A stretch of 64,000 nt of DNA from Candidatus Gastranaerophilales bacterium (GTDB taxonomy: Bacteria; Cyanobacteriota; Vampirovibrionia; Gastranaerophilales; Gastranaerophilaceae), in assembly GCA_944325575.1 (NCBI GenBank), contig CALVAR010000003.1, positions 1 through 64,000 on the forward strand, read 5' to 3'. Made by a program: the position numbers and the translations under genes. Positions within the stretch are counted from its first letter, which is position 1. Every line of letters begins with the position of its first letter. Of this stretch, positions 27,792 to 36,492 are shown one piece after another. Below the pieces are notes generated by a model. That model made no database searches and was not told the origin of the DNA. It worked only from the letters and a program-made list of their open reading frames with translations.

Positions 27792-28505
27792 AGCTGATTT
27801 TATTTTATCTTTGTAAAAGCCGACTATATCAATCAATGCGTGTAAAGTCAGTGCTGTTATTTCAACCTCCTGTTTCCACTCATTAAAAGAGCAATCTAAA
27901 GGCAACGCAACAAGAGGATTGTTTGGAAAATCCCTGCAAATATCCGGACGATTCTCATAATCTGTGCACAATCCGTCCGCACCAAGTTTCGGACAGTAAT
28001 AAAAGTAAAGATTTTTGTCATCAAAATGCTCTCGCAAGAGTTTGACATAGTCAGGGTATATTTTTTGAGGCTCCTCGACAGAAGTATAAGGAACAAAAAC
28101 GCTTATAAAAGATTGTGAAAATTTATCTCCGTTTTTTGCTCTTTCCTTTAACTCTTCATAAGAATATTCAGAGCTTGCAAGCTTGCAGCATGAAGAACAG
28201 CAGCCGCAATTAAAGCATTTTCTACGTTCATCTATCTTTTGTATTTTTGCAAGAATATCCTTTGATATTTTATTTTCCAAGCAGTCCAGAGCCGCTTCCT
28301 GCCAGAACTTATATCTGCAGCCGTCAGGAAATTTTTGGAATAAAGAAATATTATTAAAGTCTATTTCGCATCCTTGTTTGCAATGATTGCAAAGAGAAGA
28401 TTTTTTCAAATTTAGCAACTGCCTGTCAATTGCAGTCTGAGCATTGTAAAAAAGCTCTTTGTATATTTTTCTTGTATTAATTATTTCGTTTTGTAAGGTA
28501 TTCAT
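27786..28505 (-). CDS. YkgJ-like Cys-cluster (zinc/iron-chelating) protein
   Basis: The protein contains the CxxCxxCC cluster CFNCGCCSSCCKLAS (about 105-120) and a later ENRPDICRDFP, the hallmark of the YkgJ/putative metal-binding family; an additional CNHCKQGC occurs near 43. The metal is unknown. The start is ATG at 28505 (MNTLQNE), preferred over the longer frame from 28526. It is convergent with aroH and divergent from mutL. Confidence 0.78.
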   Translation of the reverse strand: MNTLQNEIINTRKIYKELFYNAQTAIDRQLLNLKKSSLCNHCKQGCEIDFNNISLFQKFPDGCRYKFWQEAALDCLENKISKDILAKIQKIDERRKCFNCGCCSSCCKLASSEYSYEELKERAKNGDKFSQSFISVFVPYTSVEEPQKIYPDYVKLLREHFDDKNLYFYYCPKLGADGLCTDYENRPDICRDFPNNPLVALPLDCSFNEWKQEVEITALTLHALIDIVGFYKDKIKSAL

Positions 28506-28562
28506 GCCTACAATATAGCACATCAAAACAAATTATTATAGAATAAAACAAGGGTGGAGAAG

Positions 28563-30335
28563 ATGAAACGAATACAACAGTTATCCAGACAACTGATAAA
28601 TCAGATAGCAGCCGGAGAGGTTATAGAAAGACCCGCATCCGTTGTAAAAGAGCTTGTTGAAAACTCCATAGATGCAGGCGCAACACGCATAGAGACAGAA
28701 ATAAGCAAAGACTGCCTTTCCATAAGAGTTTCAGATAACGGTTCCGGTATACATCCTGATGATATAGAACTTGCTTTTTCAAAACACGCTACAAGTAAAA
28801 TATCCGAAGCTGACGACTTGTTTGACATACACACAATGGGCTTTAGAGGAGAAGCTCTGGCCAGTATAATTTCTATTGCAAAAGTTGTATGTACAACAAG
28901 AACAAAAGATTTTGAAACAGGTACAAGGGTAGAATGTGAAGAATCCAATGTAAAATCAATGCCAGCAGCATGTGCCATAGGTACAACAATGGAGGTAAAA
29001 GATCTTTTCTACAATACACCTGTAAGACAAAAATTTTTAAAATCCGAAAAAGTAGAACTTTCTTATATTGCAGAAATCCTGCAAAGCATTGCAATAGCCA
29101 ATCCTGATGTTGCGATTACGATGATAAATGACGGCAAAACACCCATCAAAACATCAGGCAGCGGGGATTTATTGTGTGTGCTTACGGAAATCTATTCAAA
29201 TTCCATAGCAGGCGAATTAAAAAAAATAAACAAATCTGATGAGATATCAAAGCTTCACGCTTCAGGATTCTGTTCTACTCCGGATTTTACACGTTCAACA
29301 AAAAAATCTATTTATGTGTTTGTAAATAACAGGGTTGTGAAATGCCCTGTTATATTGAAAGCAATAGATACCGCTTATAAAAACATGCTTCCGGCAGGGA
29401 AATATCCTTTTGTCTGTATAAATCTAGATATACCGGCACATGACGTTGATGTAAATGTGCATCCTTCAAAAAAAGAAGTAAGATACAAAAATCCAAACCA
29501 GATATTCAACTTTGTATACGGATCGATACTTGATGCACTGTCAACATTTACACAGAATCAACCCCAAAGAGAAGAGAATATTGTTCTGCCTTTCGGCAAT
29601 TATAACAATATAAACTTTTCTGATTCGGGAATAGAAGAAGACACGCAAAACGAAGATACCGTTTATGTTTCTGAAGAAAAATTTGAAGAAATCAAGCAGA
29701 ACAATTCACGGCAATTTGAATTAAATGTAAAACAAATTGATTTAGACCTGCAAAAGACTGTTCAGGTAGAAGAAACAATAAATATAATCGGACAATACAG
29801 AAATACATATATTATCTTTGAAGAAGATACGGAACTAAAAATAGTAGACCAGCATATTGCCGATGAAAGATACATATTTGAGCAGCTTCAGGAAAATTTG
29901 AAAAAAGAAAATATCCCTTCGCAGCTTTTACTGATATCTGACATATTAAACCTTGAACCTGCAGATACGGAGCTTATTGAAGAAAACAGAGAAAAGCTGA
30001 AACGATTCGGATATGAAATACAAAAAATCTCTGACACGGAAGTTGTCTTCAAAAAGATTCCGCAGGTAATATCACACATAAAAGTCAAAGATATTCTTGC
30101 TGATATACTGGAAAATCTCCACGGAGATTTAAACAATCTGGAAGAAAAAATGCTTGTAACAATGTCCTGCAAGGCTGCAGTAAAAGCAGGTGCAGAGCTT
30201 AATTTGTGGCAGATGGAAGAACTTATAAAAAAATGGAAAACGACAAAAATGCCTTATACATGCCCGCACGGACGTCCGATAGTGCATTCTTTCAGCGAAA
30301 AAGAAATTGCCTCATTCTTCCATAGGAATGTCTGA
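28563..30335 (+). CDS. mutL: DNA mismatch repair protein MutL
   Basis: MutL couples mismatch recognition to strand excision. The GHKL ATPase has LINQIAAGEVIERPASVVKE and ELVENSIDAGAT, then DNGSGI and GFRGEALASI. The C-terminal domain keeps the endonuclease-type motif as DQHIADERYIFE and the CPHGRPI zinc motif, so strand nicking by MutL itself is likely. The start is ATG at 28563, with GGAG close upstream; a GTG at 28554 is in frame but worse placed. MutS is not in the window. Confidence 0.95.
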   Translation: MKRIQQLSRQLINQIAAGEVIERPASVVKELVENSIDAGATRIETEISKDCLSIRVSDNGSGIHPDDIELAFSKHATSKISEADDLFDIHTMGFRGEALASIISIAKVVCTTRTKDFETGTRVECEESNVKSMPAACAIGTTMEVKDLFYNTPVRQKFLKSEKVELSYIAEILQSIAIANPDVAITMINDGKTPIKTSGSGDLLCVLTEIYSNSIAGELKKINKSDEISKLHASGFCSTPDFTRSTKKSIYVFVNNRVVKCPVILKAIDTAYKNMLPAGKYPFVCINLDIPAHDVDVNVHPSKKEVRYKNPNQIFNFVYGSILDALSTFTQNQPQREENIVLPFGNYNNINFSDSGIEEDTQNEDTVYVSEEKFEEIKQNNSRQFELNVKQIDLDLQKTVQVEETINIIGQYRNTYIIFEEDTELKIVDQHIADERYIFEQLQENLKKENIPSQLLLISDILNLEPADTELIEENREKLKRFGYEIQKISDTEVVFKKIPQVISHIKVKDILADILENLHGDLNNLEEKMLVTMSCKAAVKAGAELNLWQMEELIKKWKTTKMPYTCPHGRPIVHSFSEKEIASFFHRNV

Positions 30336-30415
30336 TATAAAATTTCATCTATTATTATGATTCATATTTCTTCACAATTCCCTATACTTTAGTTGTAAAT
30401 ACTAAAAAGAGGGAT

Positions 30416-31321
30416 ATGATTTTGGCAGTTAAAAAATCCAACTTAAAGACAAAAATACAGGCAAAACCGGATTTGCGCATTGCAGAGGAGCCTAAAAAGC
30501 CCCTGACAAAGCCATATAATGATATAGATTTAAATAACTGGAAAAATTATTCCCATGTTTTAACTGATACATTATGGGAGTTCCAATCACGCGACAAAAG
30601 CAACGGTCACTCCTATGATTACCACGGCAACTATATACCGCAAATAGCGCAGCAGCTATACGAAAGATTTACCAAAAAAGGTGATGTTGTACTGGATATG
30701 TTTTTTGGTTCCGGCACCTCTGGCATAGAAGCTGTTAATATGGGCAGAAGATGCATTGGCGTAGAGCTTAAGCAGGAGCTTGTCGATTACGTAAGCAATA
30801 AATTTGACAAAAAAACACTGGTTACAGATGTGAACATAATCTGCGGAGACAGCGCATCTTCAGATATCGGATACAAGATTCAGGACAGATTGGAAGTTAT
30901 GGGCAAAGACAAGGCACAATTCCTTGTTTTACATCCGCCTTATGATGACATAATTAAGTTTTCAGATAAAAAGGAAGACCTTTCCAATTGTGCTTCTACT
31001 GAAGAATTTTATGACCTGTTTGAAGAAGTTGCAAGAAACGGCTATGAAAAATTGGAAAAAGGCAGATTTGCAGCACTTATAATAGGCGACAAATATGCAA
31101 AAGGAGAATACTATCCTCTCAGTTTCGGCTGTATGGAAAGAATGAACCGTGCAGGGTTTATCACAAAAGCCATAATTGTTAAAAATATAGAAGGCAATGA
31201 AAAGGCAAAGGGTAAACAGGCAAATCTCTGGAGATACAGAGCACTATACGGAGGCTTTTATATCTTTAAACATGAATATATTATGATTTTTCAAAAGCCT
31301 TTGAAATCCCGTAAGGTTTAA
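30416..31321 (+). CDS. Orphan site-specific DNA methyltransferase (N4/N6 type)
   Basis: The 301-residue protein has the SAM motif DMFFGSGTSGIEAVNMG (about 98) followed, not preceded, by the catalytic motif VLHPPYDDII (about 175), with His in the first position where DPPY, NPPY or SPPY is usual. TLWEFQSRDKSNGHSYDYHG near the N-terminus and GFYIFKHEYIMIFQK near the end complete it. No restriction enzyme is adjacent, so it is probably a solitary methylase. ATG at 30416 sits only three bases after GAGGG; TTG at 30422 is an equally possible start. Target and base are unknown. Confidence 0.82.
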   Translation: MILAVKKSNLKTKIQAKPDLRIAEEPKKPLTKPYNDIDLNNWKNYSHVLTDTLWEFQSRDKSNGHSYDYHGNYIPQIAQQLYERFTKKGDVVLDMFFGSGTSGIEAVNMGRRCIGVELKQELVDYVSNKFDKKTLVTDVNIICGDSASSDIGYKIQDRLEVMGKDKAQFLVLHPPYDDIIKFSDKKEDLSNCASTEEFYDLFEEVARNGYEKLEKGRFAALIIGDKYAKGEYYPLSFGCMERMNRAGFITKAIIVKNIEGNEKAKGKQANLWRYRALYGGFYIFKHEYIMIFQKPLKSRKV

Positions 31322-31997
31322 ACTCTATACAAAAATATTCCTCGAATCCCGCTTTTAAAAAGCTGCAGAGTTCATCTAATTTTAAAGAAGAAATTTGGTT
31401 TATTGTTGTAATTTTGTCTTCTTGAGGATTTTCACCAAAAATATTTTTTATAAACTCACTGTCATAATCAAACATTAAAGAACCGTGCTGCAGGATATAG
31501 CCCTGTTTTCTAAATTGAGCTGAGCCTACTATTTTTCTGCCGTTGTAACTTAAGTCCGCACCGGTAGAAAGAGACATGCAGTATTCAAAATTTGTGGAAG
31601 CTTTTTTGTTCTGGGGAAATTCAGCCTGTATTCCTGCCTTTCTTAAACCGAGAGCAATTGCGCCGGAAATTTCTTTATACGAATTTATAACAGACTCTCC
31701 ATGTTTTAAAAAATCTGCAGGACATACAAAAGAATACGTAAGCTCATTGTCATGCAATAATGCTCTGCCACCTGTAAGACGTTTAACAATATCAATTTTA
31801 TGATACCTGCAAAAAGACTTGTTTATATGTTCATCACTTTGATTACGCCCTAGAGATACACAGGCGGGAGACCAGCCGTAAAAGCGAAGAATCGGTTCGT
31901 GCAAAGCTTTTTCAATTGCCGTATTCAAAAGTTCTTCATCATACTCCATATTAAAATCACCAGAATGAACGGAATACGGGATATATATACCTGACAA
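31281..31997 (-). CDS. Lipoate-protein ligase/octanoyltransferase family protein
   Basis: The protein belongs to the biotin/lipoate A/B ligase fold and probably attaches lipoate or octanoate to E2 or GcvH proteins. Motifs: GWSPACVSLGRNQ, the substrate loop VKRLTGGRALLHDNELTYS, and the lysine-bearing NGRKIVGSAQFRKQG, ending QHGSLMFDYD. Its 238 residues fit LplA N-domain or LipM-type enzymes. The 3' end overlaps the convergent methyltransferase by 41 bases, and the start abuts nnrD (same strand). Which acyl donor it uses cannot be said. Confidence 0.85.
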   Translation of the reverse strand: MSGIYIPYSVHSGDFNMEYDEELLNTAIEKALHEPILRFYGWSPACVSLGRNQSDEHINKSFCRYHKIDIVKRLTGGRALLHDNELTYSFVCPADFLKHGESVINSYKEISGAIALGLRKAGIQAEFPQNKKASTNFEYCMSLSTGADLSYNGRKIVGSAQFRKQGYILQHGSLMFDYDSEFIKNIFGENPQEDKITTINQISSLKLDELCSFLKAGFEEYFCIEFKPYGISKAFEKS

Positions 31998-32885
31998 TTA
32001 TACAGCCTCCATAATCTTTTTAACGGCAAGAGGAATATAATCTATCAAATCCGTAGCCAATACGCTGTATACAGTTAAATCATCAGAAGCAAGTTCGCCT
32101 GATAAGCCGTGTAAATATACACCTAAGACAGAAGCATCTTCTACAGGCAAACCCTGCGCCATAAAACCAGATATAAGTCCGGTCAATACATCACCGCTTC
32201 CTGCTTTTGCAAGAGCACTGTTGCCGCTTGTATTAACATAAATTTTTAATTCTCTTGTAGCTATAACCGTATTACTGCCTTTCAAGACAACATTGCAGGA
32301 GTATTTTTCAGCGGTATACAGAGCATACTTTATACGGTCTGATTGTATGGTATCTACAGGCACCCCAATAAGACGGGACAACTCCGCAGGATGAGGAGTA
32401 ATTACGGAATTTTTCGGCAATGAAATAATATCTGATTTTGCAATCACATTTATCGCATCAGCATCTATAACTGTTTTTTTATCTGAATTGCACAAATATT
32501 TAATCAAATCATCAATAAATGCACTGATAGCAGGAGTATCTGAAAGCCCGGGGCCAACAGAAAGTACACTGTAAGATTCTATAATATTTTTCAGGTCAGA
32601 AAAAGCATCTGAAGCAATACATTTTTTATAATAATCACGCAGCGGATAAAAAGTCACCCACGGGCAGCTCCCGGCAATATTATTAATAACCTGCTCAATT
32701 GTTGCCAGAGTAACAAGTCCGGCGCCTGCCTTTAAAGGTGCAAGGGAAGAAAGATATGCTGCACCTTCATATTCAAGGCATCCTGCTATATTAAGCACTT
32801 TGCCGAATGTTCCCTTATTACTTTCCAAAGGCCTCTCAGGCAAAAGCTTTTTAGCCAGATTTATATCAATTTTTGTATATTCCAT
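31998..32885 (-). CDS. nnrD: ADP-dependent NAD(P)H-hydrate dehydratase
   Basis: NnrD repairs hydrated NAD(P)H using ADP or ATP. It has the ribokinase-like fold with GTFGKVLNIAGCLEYEGA, VITPHPAELSRL and the ATP-site signature LAKAGSGDVLTGLISGFMAQG. At 295 residues it is the stand-alone dehydratase; the NnrE epimerase domain found fused in many bacteria is absent. It lies between the lipoate ligase and trmL in a tight minus-strand cluster with gaps of 0-3 bases. Confidence 0.92.
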   Translation of the reverse strand: MEYTKIDINLAKKLLPERPLESNKGTFGKVLNIAGCLEYEGAAYLSSLAPLKAGAGLVTLATIEQVINNIAGSCPWVTFYPLRDYYKKCIASDAFSDLKNIIESYSVLSVGPGLSDTPAISAFIDDLIKYLCNSDKKTVIDADAINVIAKSDIISLPKNSVITPHPAELSRLIGVPVDTIQSDRIKYALYTAEKYSCNVVLKGSNTVIATRELKIYVNTSGNSALAKAGSGDVLTGLISGFMAQGLPVEDASVLGVYLHGLSGELASDDLTVYSVLATDLIDYIPLAVKKIMEAV

Positions 32886-32888
32886 AAT

Positions 32889-33353
32889 CTAATAACCTGT
32901 TTGCCTTAAAGCTTCATACACTACAATAGCCACTGAGTTTGAAAGATTCAAGCTCCTCTGTCCGTCATTCATTGGGATAGTAATAGAATATTTACCCTTT
33001 GAAAAAAGCAAATCCTCCGGTATACCTCTTGATTCTGGACCAAAGACAAGAAAATCACCGTTTTTAAATTTTACATCCGTATAATAGTTATTTGTTTTTG
33101 TTGTCAGATAATAAAAATCACTATCTGGAAATTCTGCCCACAAATCTTCTATATGGTCTATCCTTCTAATGTTGACAGAATCCCAGTAATCTAGCCCGGC
33201 ACGTTTTAGATGTCTGCTGTCTATTGAAAAACCGAGCTTACCGACAAGATAGACATCACAATTTGTACATGCGGCAAGACGCACTATATTTCCGGTATTC
33301 TGCGGGATTTCGGGTTCGTATAAAACAATATTTAATTTTGTTTTTATCTTCAT
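32889..33353 (-). CDS. trmL: tRNA (cytidine34/uridine34-2'-O)-methyltransferase TrmL
   Basis: TrmL is a SPOUT methylase that modifies the wobble base of tRNA-Leu. The 154 residues begin with NIVLYEPEIPQNTGNIVRLAA and carry the trefoil-knot motifs LVFGPESRGIP and ITIPMNDGQRSLNLSNSVA. It starts the three-gene minus-strand cluster trmL-nnrD-lipoate ligase. Confidence 0.93.
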   Translation of the reverse strand: MKIKTKLNIVLYEPEIPQNTGNIVRLAACTNCDVYLVGKLGFSIDSRHLKRAGLDYWDSVNIRRIDHIEDLWAEFPDSDFYYLTTKTNNYYTDVKFKNGDFLVFGPESRGIPEDLLFSKGKYSITIPMNDGQRSLNLSNSVAIVVYEALRQTGY

Positions 33354-33423
33354 TAAAAATTACCATATAAAATCCATTTTATTGTAACATATATGGCACT
33401 AAATGTTGATTATAAAAATATTA

Positions 33424-34290
33424 TTATTTGTCACTATTCTTTGCAGTAAGATGATTTTTTATCTTTACTGTAAAATATGCAGACAAGCCCAGCATTAAAC
33501 TTGTTGAAATATACGTGAGATATGCCAGTTTATTGCATTTTGACACATGTTTTGCCAAATCCTGAGAAAGAAGTGTATTTGCCAGTTTTTGACCCTTCAC
33601 GGTGGCCATAGCTTCTTCAACAAGTGTAGGTATTGTAACGGCAAATGCCAATTTTCCGGCATTATCTCTTACAAAATTCTTAGTTTTTTGCAGTGGTGTC
33701 AATTTATCACTATTTTTATCTTCTCTGCTGTTTGATGTAAAAGCGCCGAATAATGCAATAAGAGAAGCAGCAGTAAAGCCTAAATTTCTGAATTTTTGTA
33801 AAAATACACCCAATTTTGAAAAATGTAAATTTAAGCTGTGTCCTATTTCATGAAATGCAGCATGGGGTATTGCTTTTTGAGGCATTAAAATTGTACCTTT
33901 CTTATATATAATTTCCCCTGTAAGCGGATTTTTTATATCTTTTAAACAACAGCCGGCGTTTTTTCCGTTTTTAATCTGCTGTATTGGGTTCATTGCAGCA
34001 ACAAGTTTGGGGAGAAAAAGGTCCTGAAGAGTTTTAACTAAATAATTTATTTTAACACCCTTATCACTTAAACCCGTCCTTTTTAATGCATTTTCAGCAG
34101 CATTATGTAAAATTTCAACTTTATCCGGTGATAAACTGTTGCCAATATTTAATGTAAAATTTTTTACTCCTTTAGATACAATTAACAGCGGAGCTACAGC
34201 AGCAGAACCTCCGACTGTAGCAATAATTGAATTTCCGACATTTGATTTATGCTTTTTCACTTGATAACTTTGATTATTTTGAACATTCAT
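33424..34290 (-). CDS. Membrane protein with HEIGH metallopeptidase-like motif
   Basis: The family is not recognised, but two features stand out. The sequence IPHAAFHEIGHSLNLHFS (about 149) holds HExxH, the zinc-metallopeptidase signature. Four hydrophobic stretches are seen: IIATVGGSAAVAPLLIV, TAASLIALFGAF, AFAVTIPTLVEEA and YISTSLMLGLSAYF. The N-terminus is polar with no signal peptide. It may be a membrane-embedded protease; the third zinc ligand cannot be assigned by eye. It stands alone on the minus strand. Confidence 0.68.
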   Translation of the reverse strand: MNVQNNQSYQVKKHKSNVGNSIIATVGGSAAVAPLLIVSKGVKNFTLNIGNSLSPDKVEILHNAAENALKRTGLSDKGVKINYLVKTLQDLFLPKLVAAMNPIQQIKNGKNAGCCLKDIKNPLTGEIIYKKGTILMPQKAIPHAAFHEIGHSLNLHFSKLGVFLQKFRNLGFTAASLIALFGAFTSNSREDKNSDKLTPLQKTKNFVRDNAGKLAFAVTIPTLVEEAMATVKGQKLANTLLSQDLAKHVSKCNKLAYLTYISTSLMLGLSAYFTVKIKNHLTAKNSDK

Positions 34291-34377
34291 TTACACTTAC
34301 CTGCCTTATATAAAATTCAATACTTCTAAAAAATAAATATTGCCAAAGAATAAATAATTATTACAAAATATTAATAA

Positions 34378-34405
34378 AGGCTTTCCGTACAAATACGAAA
34401 AGCCT
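34378..34405 (-). terminator. Candidate terminator after the CDP-alcohol transferase
   Basis: AGGCTTTcCGTA and TACGaAAAGCCT form a stem with one mismatch, followed on the minus strand by an A/T-rich tail. Confidence 0.55.
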
Positions 34406-34434
34406 CTATAAATATATTAATTAATTTAAAATTA

Positions 34435-35106
34435 TTACTTTTTATCCTCAACAAAAAATCTTCTGCTTTCGATTAATACAGGCAATCCTCTCAATACACA
34501 GAATACAACTGCCGCATACACACAAAAATGAGCAAACGGACAAATCGCTATACAAACGTTATGAAAAGAAGCCCACGCAGATACAGCCTGTTCGGACAAA
34601 GTCGGATCACCGCCCTGTAAAAACAGATTCATTGTAGCAAAAGGGAAATTACACAATATCATTAACGCAAAAGCAAGCGCTTTTGTTACAGCATAAGAAC
34701 CTCTTGAAAAATTAGAAGCTACAAGAAAATGCCCGAGTTTTGTTTTCATCATAGTTGTAGCACCGAATGCGGTATATCCCTGCTCAAGAGCTATACTTCT
34801 TACACCGTCAGTTAAAATACCTCTTGTTACAACAATCAACGGAACCCAGACAGGTATCCAGCCCAAGACCGCAAAAACAATCCAGTAAATATTTTCAACA
34901 ATTCTGTCGCCTAAAATATCAAGAACCGCACCGAATTTGGAACTTTCATTTAACAGTCTTGCAACAAAGCCGTCCAAACCGTCAAACCAGATTGCAATAA
35001 TTGTTAAAACAAAAGCAGTAATATAGCATGCCGGTGTCTGATAAAATAACAGGCATATTGCTATAAACGCAATTATCATTCTAATAATAGTAATTAAATT
35101 AGCCAT
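34435..35106 (-). CDS. CDP-alcohol phosphatidyltransferase family protein
   Basis: This is an integral membrane phospholipid synthase. The catalytic signature DGFVARLLNESSKFGAVLDI, followed by LGD, fits DG-x2-AR-x8-G-x3-D-x3-D exactly. Multiple hydrophobic helices surround it (IIRMIIAFIAICLLFY at the N-terminus). I chose ATG at 35106 (MANLITIIRM) because AGGAG lies seven bases upstream; the longer frame to 35142 adds an unrelated polar tail. PgsA (phosphatidylglycerophosphate synthase) is the likeliest role, but the alcohol substrate cannot be read from the motif. Confidence 0.85.
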   Translation of the reverse strand: MANLITIIRMIIAFIAICLLFYQTPACYITAFVLTIIAIWFDGLDGFVARLLNESSKFGAVLDILGDRIVENIYWIVFAVLGWIPVWVPLIVVTRGILTDGVRSIALEQGYTAFGATTMMKTKLGHFLVASNFSRGSYAVTKALAFALMILCNFPFATMNLFLQGGDPTLSEQAVSAWASFHNVCIAICPFAHFCVYAAVVFCVLRGLPVLIESRRFFVEDKK

Positions 35107-35157
35107 TTTATACTCCTCGTGATTTCTAACATCTATCTGCAAGATACAGAATTAGTT

Positions 35158-36153
35158 TTACTGTTTGCTTCGAGATGACGCAAAATTATGATGTTCCAAC
35201 AGTTGTAATTTATCACCCAGCATCATTTTTTCCGCATCTTCCAATATTTTTACGACAAAATAACCGTTTTCACCGTCACTTCTTGCCTTTTTATGTTGTT
35301 CAATACATTTTACAAAATGTTCACATTCAAGTTTTAAAGGTTCAATTTCAATATAATCCAGAGCAACATTACTGCCGGAATTCGGTTTATCATTTTTAAA
35401 TACCTGAAGTTTATTTTCCTTCAATGTATCATCAAACATAGCAGAACCCTTTGTACCTCTAAGCATGAGGTTTACACGCTTTTGCGGATGTATCCAGCTG
35501 TCAGAAATATGAGCAACGCAACCGGACTCATACTCGATTTCAATGTGAGTTATGTCCATAATCTCATTACCCTCAGAGCTTACACCCATAGCAGAAATAA
35601 CTCTTTTGGGCTCTTCACCGAGAATATAGCTGACCATTGATACGTCATGAGGAGCCAGATCCCACATTACGCTTCTGTCGTTTTTAAAATAGTTAATATT
35701 TAATCTGTCAGACTGAACATATTTTATGTCGCCCAATTCGCCGGATTCTACAATCATTTTGAGCCTGTTAACAGCAGGATGATACAACAAAAGGTGTCCT
35801 ACCATCAAAACTAACCCTTTAGACTCGGCAAGTTCTTTTAATACCAAAGCTTCTTCGCTTGCCGTTGCAATAGGTTTTTCTACATACACATGTTTTCCTG
35901 CTTCCAAAGCCATTTTTACTAATTTAAAATGAGTATGGCTCGGTGTAGCAACAACTACTGCATTAATTTCTTTATTATTCAACACCTCATTAAAATCAGG
36001 TGTTGTATGTACTTCCGGATAATCAGCATTGACTTTTTTTCTGTTTTCTTCATCCATATCACAAACAGTATGAAGATAATTCAGATTATAAAAATTTCTT
36101 ACAAGATTCTTTCCCCAGATACCGGCGCCCAAAACCGCGACTTTAGTCGTCAT
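35158..36153 (-). CDS. Gfo/Idh/MocA-family NAD(P)-dependent oxidoreductase
   Basis: The N-terminal Rossmann fold has KVAVLGAGIWGKNLVRNFYNL and the family motif GKHVYVEKPIATASEEA with the conserved EKP lysine (about 97). The C-terminal alpha/beta domain includes DLAPHDVSMVSYILGEEP. Such enzymes oxidise or reduce sugars and their derivatives, often nucleotide sugars for surface glycans. The start is ATG at 36153, seven bases after GGGG; two codons further upstream the ATG is too close to that site. Substrate unknown. Confidence 0.88.
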   Translation of the reverse strand: MTTKVAVLGAGIWGKNLVRNFYNLNYLHTVCDMDEENRKKVNADYPEVHTTPDFNEVLNNKEINAVVVATPSHTHFKLVKMALEAGKHVYVEKPIATASEEALVLKELAESKGLVLMVGHLLLYHPAVNRLKMIVESGELGDIKYVQSDRLNINYFKNDRSVMWDLAPHDVSMVSYILGEEPKRVISAMGVSSEGNEIMDITHIEIEYESGCVAHISDSWIHPQKRVNLMLRGTKGSAMFDDTLKENKLQVFKNDKPNSGSNVALDYIEIEPLKLECEHFVKCIEQHKKARSDGENGYFVVKILEDAEKMMLGDKLQLLEHHNFASSRSKQ

Positions 36154-36253
36154 ATTCATTCCCCTGTTTACGTAAACTTATAACTTTATTCTTTCCAATT
36201 ATATCAGCGAAAAAAGACAAAAATCAAATTTAATTTGCATATATTTAACATTT

Positions 36254-36470
36254 CATATTGTCAACTGACGCCTGCTCTTGAATACAAGCAATGCCGTCTT
36301 ATACGATTTATTGTCCGAAAGTACTAAAGTAAAACATAGTAGTTTATTCCAATGATAAAACTGCGGATACAAGCTATTATAATCAAGTAAATCCTCAACT
36401 CTTCTGATTGCTTGTACTTAGTGCTCACCTCTTTCGCAATTATTTTTTATTTGCGCAAAGAGGTTTTCTT
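36254..36470 (+). ncRNA. Candidate structured RNA, or repeat, with terminator
   Basis: The 333-base gap between two minus-strand genes has no ORF but strong pairing. ATACAAGCAAT (about 36283) and ATTGCTTGTA (about 36408) can close a long stem, with inner arms TTGTCCG/CGGATACAA and TACTA/TAGTA. It ends with a terminator-like hairpin on the plus strand, ACCTCTTTCGCAA/TTGCGCAAAGAGGT (about 36426-36463), followed by TTTTCTTT. The shape resembles a 6S-like rod, but conserved 6S bases were not verified. The left end shares CATATTGTCAACTGAC with the repeat at 56775. Confidence 0.4.
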
Positions 36471-36492
36471 TATAAAATCTAAAATACAAAAT

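Noticed and set aside
36254-36470. Firm 6S RNA call
   Set aside because: Closing arms and a terminator are present, but the conserved open-bubble sequence of 6S was not recognised and a repeat is an equal alternative.
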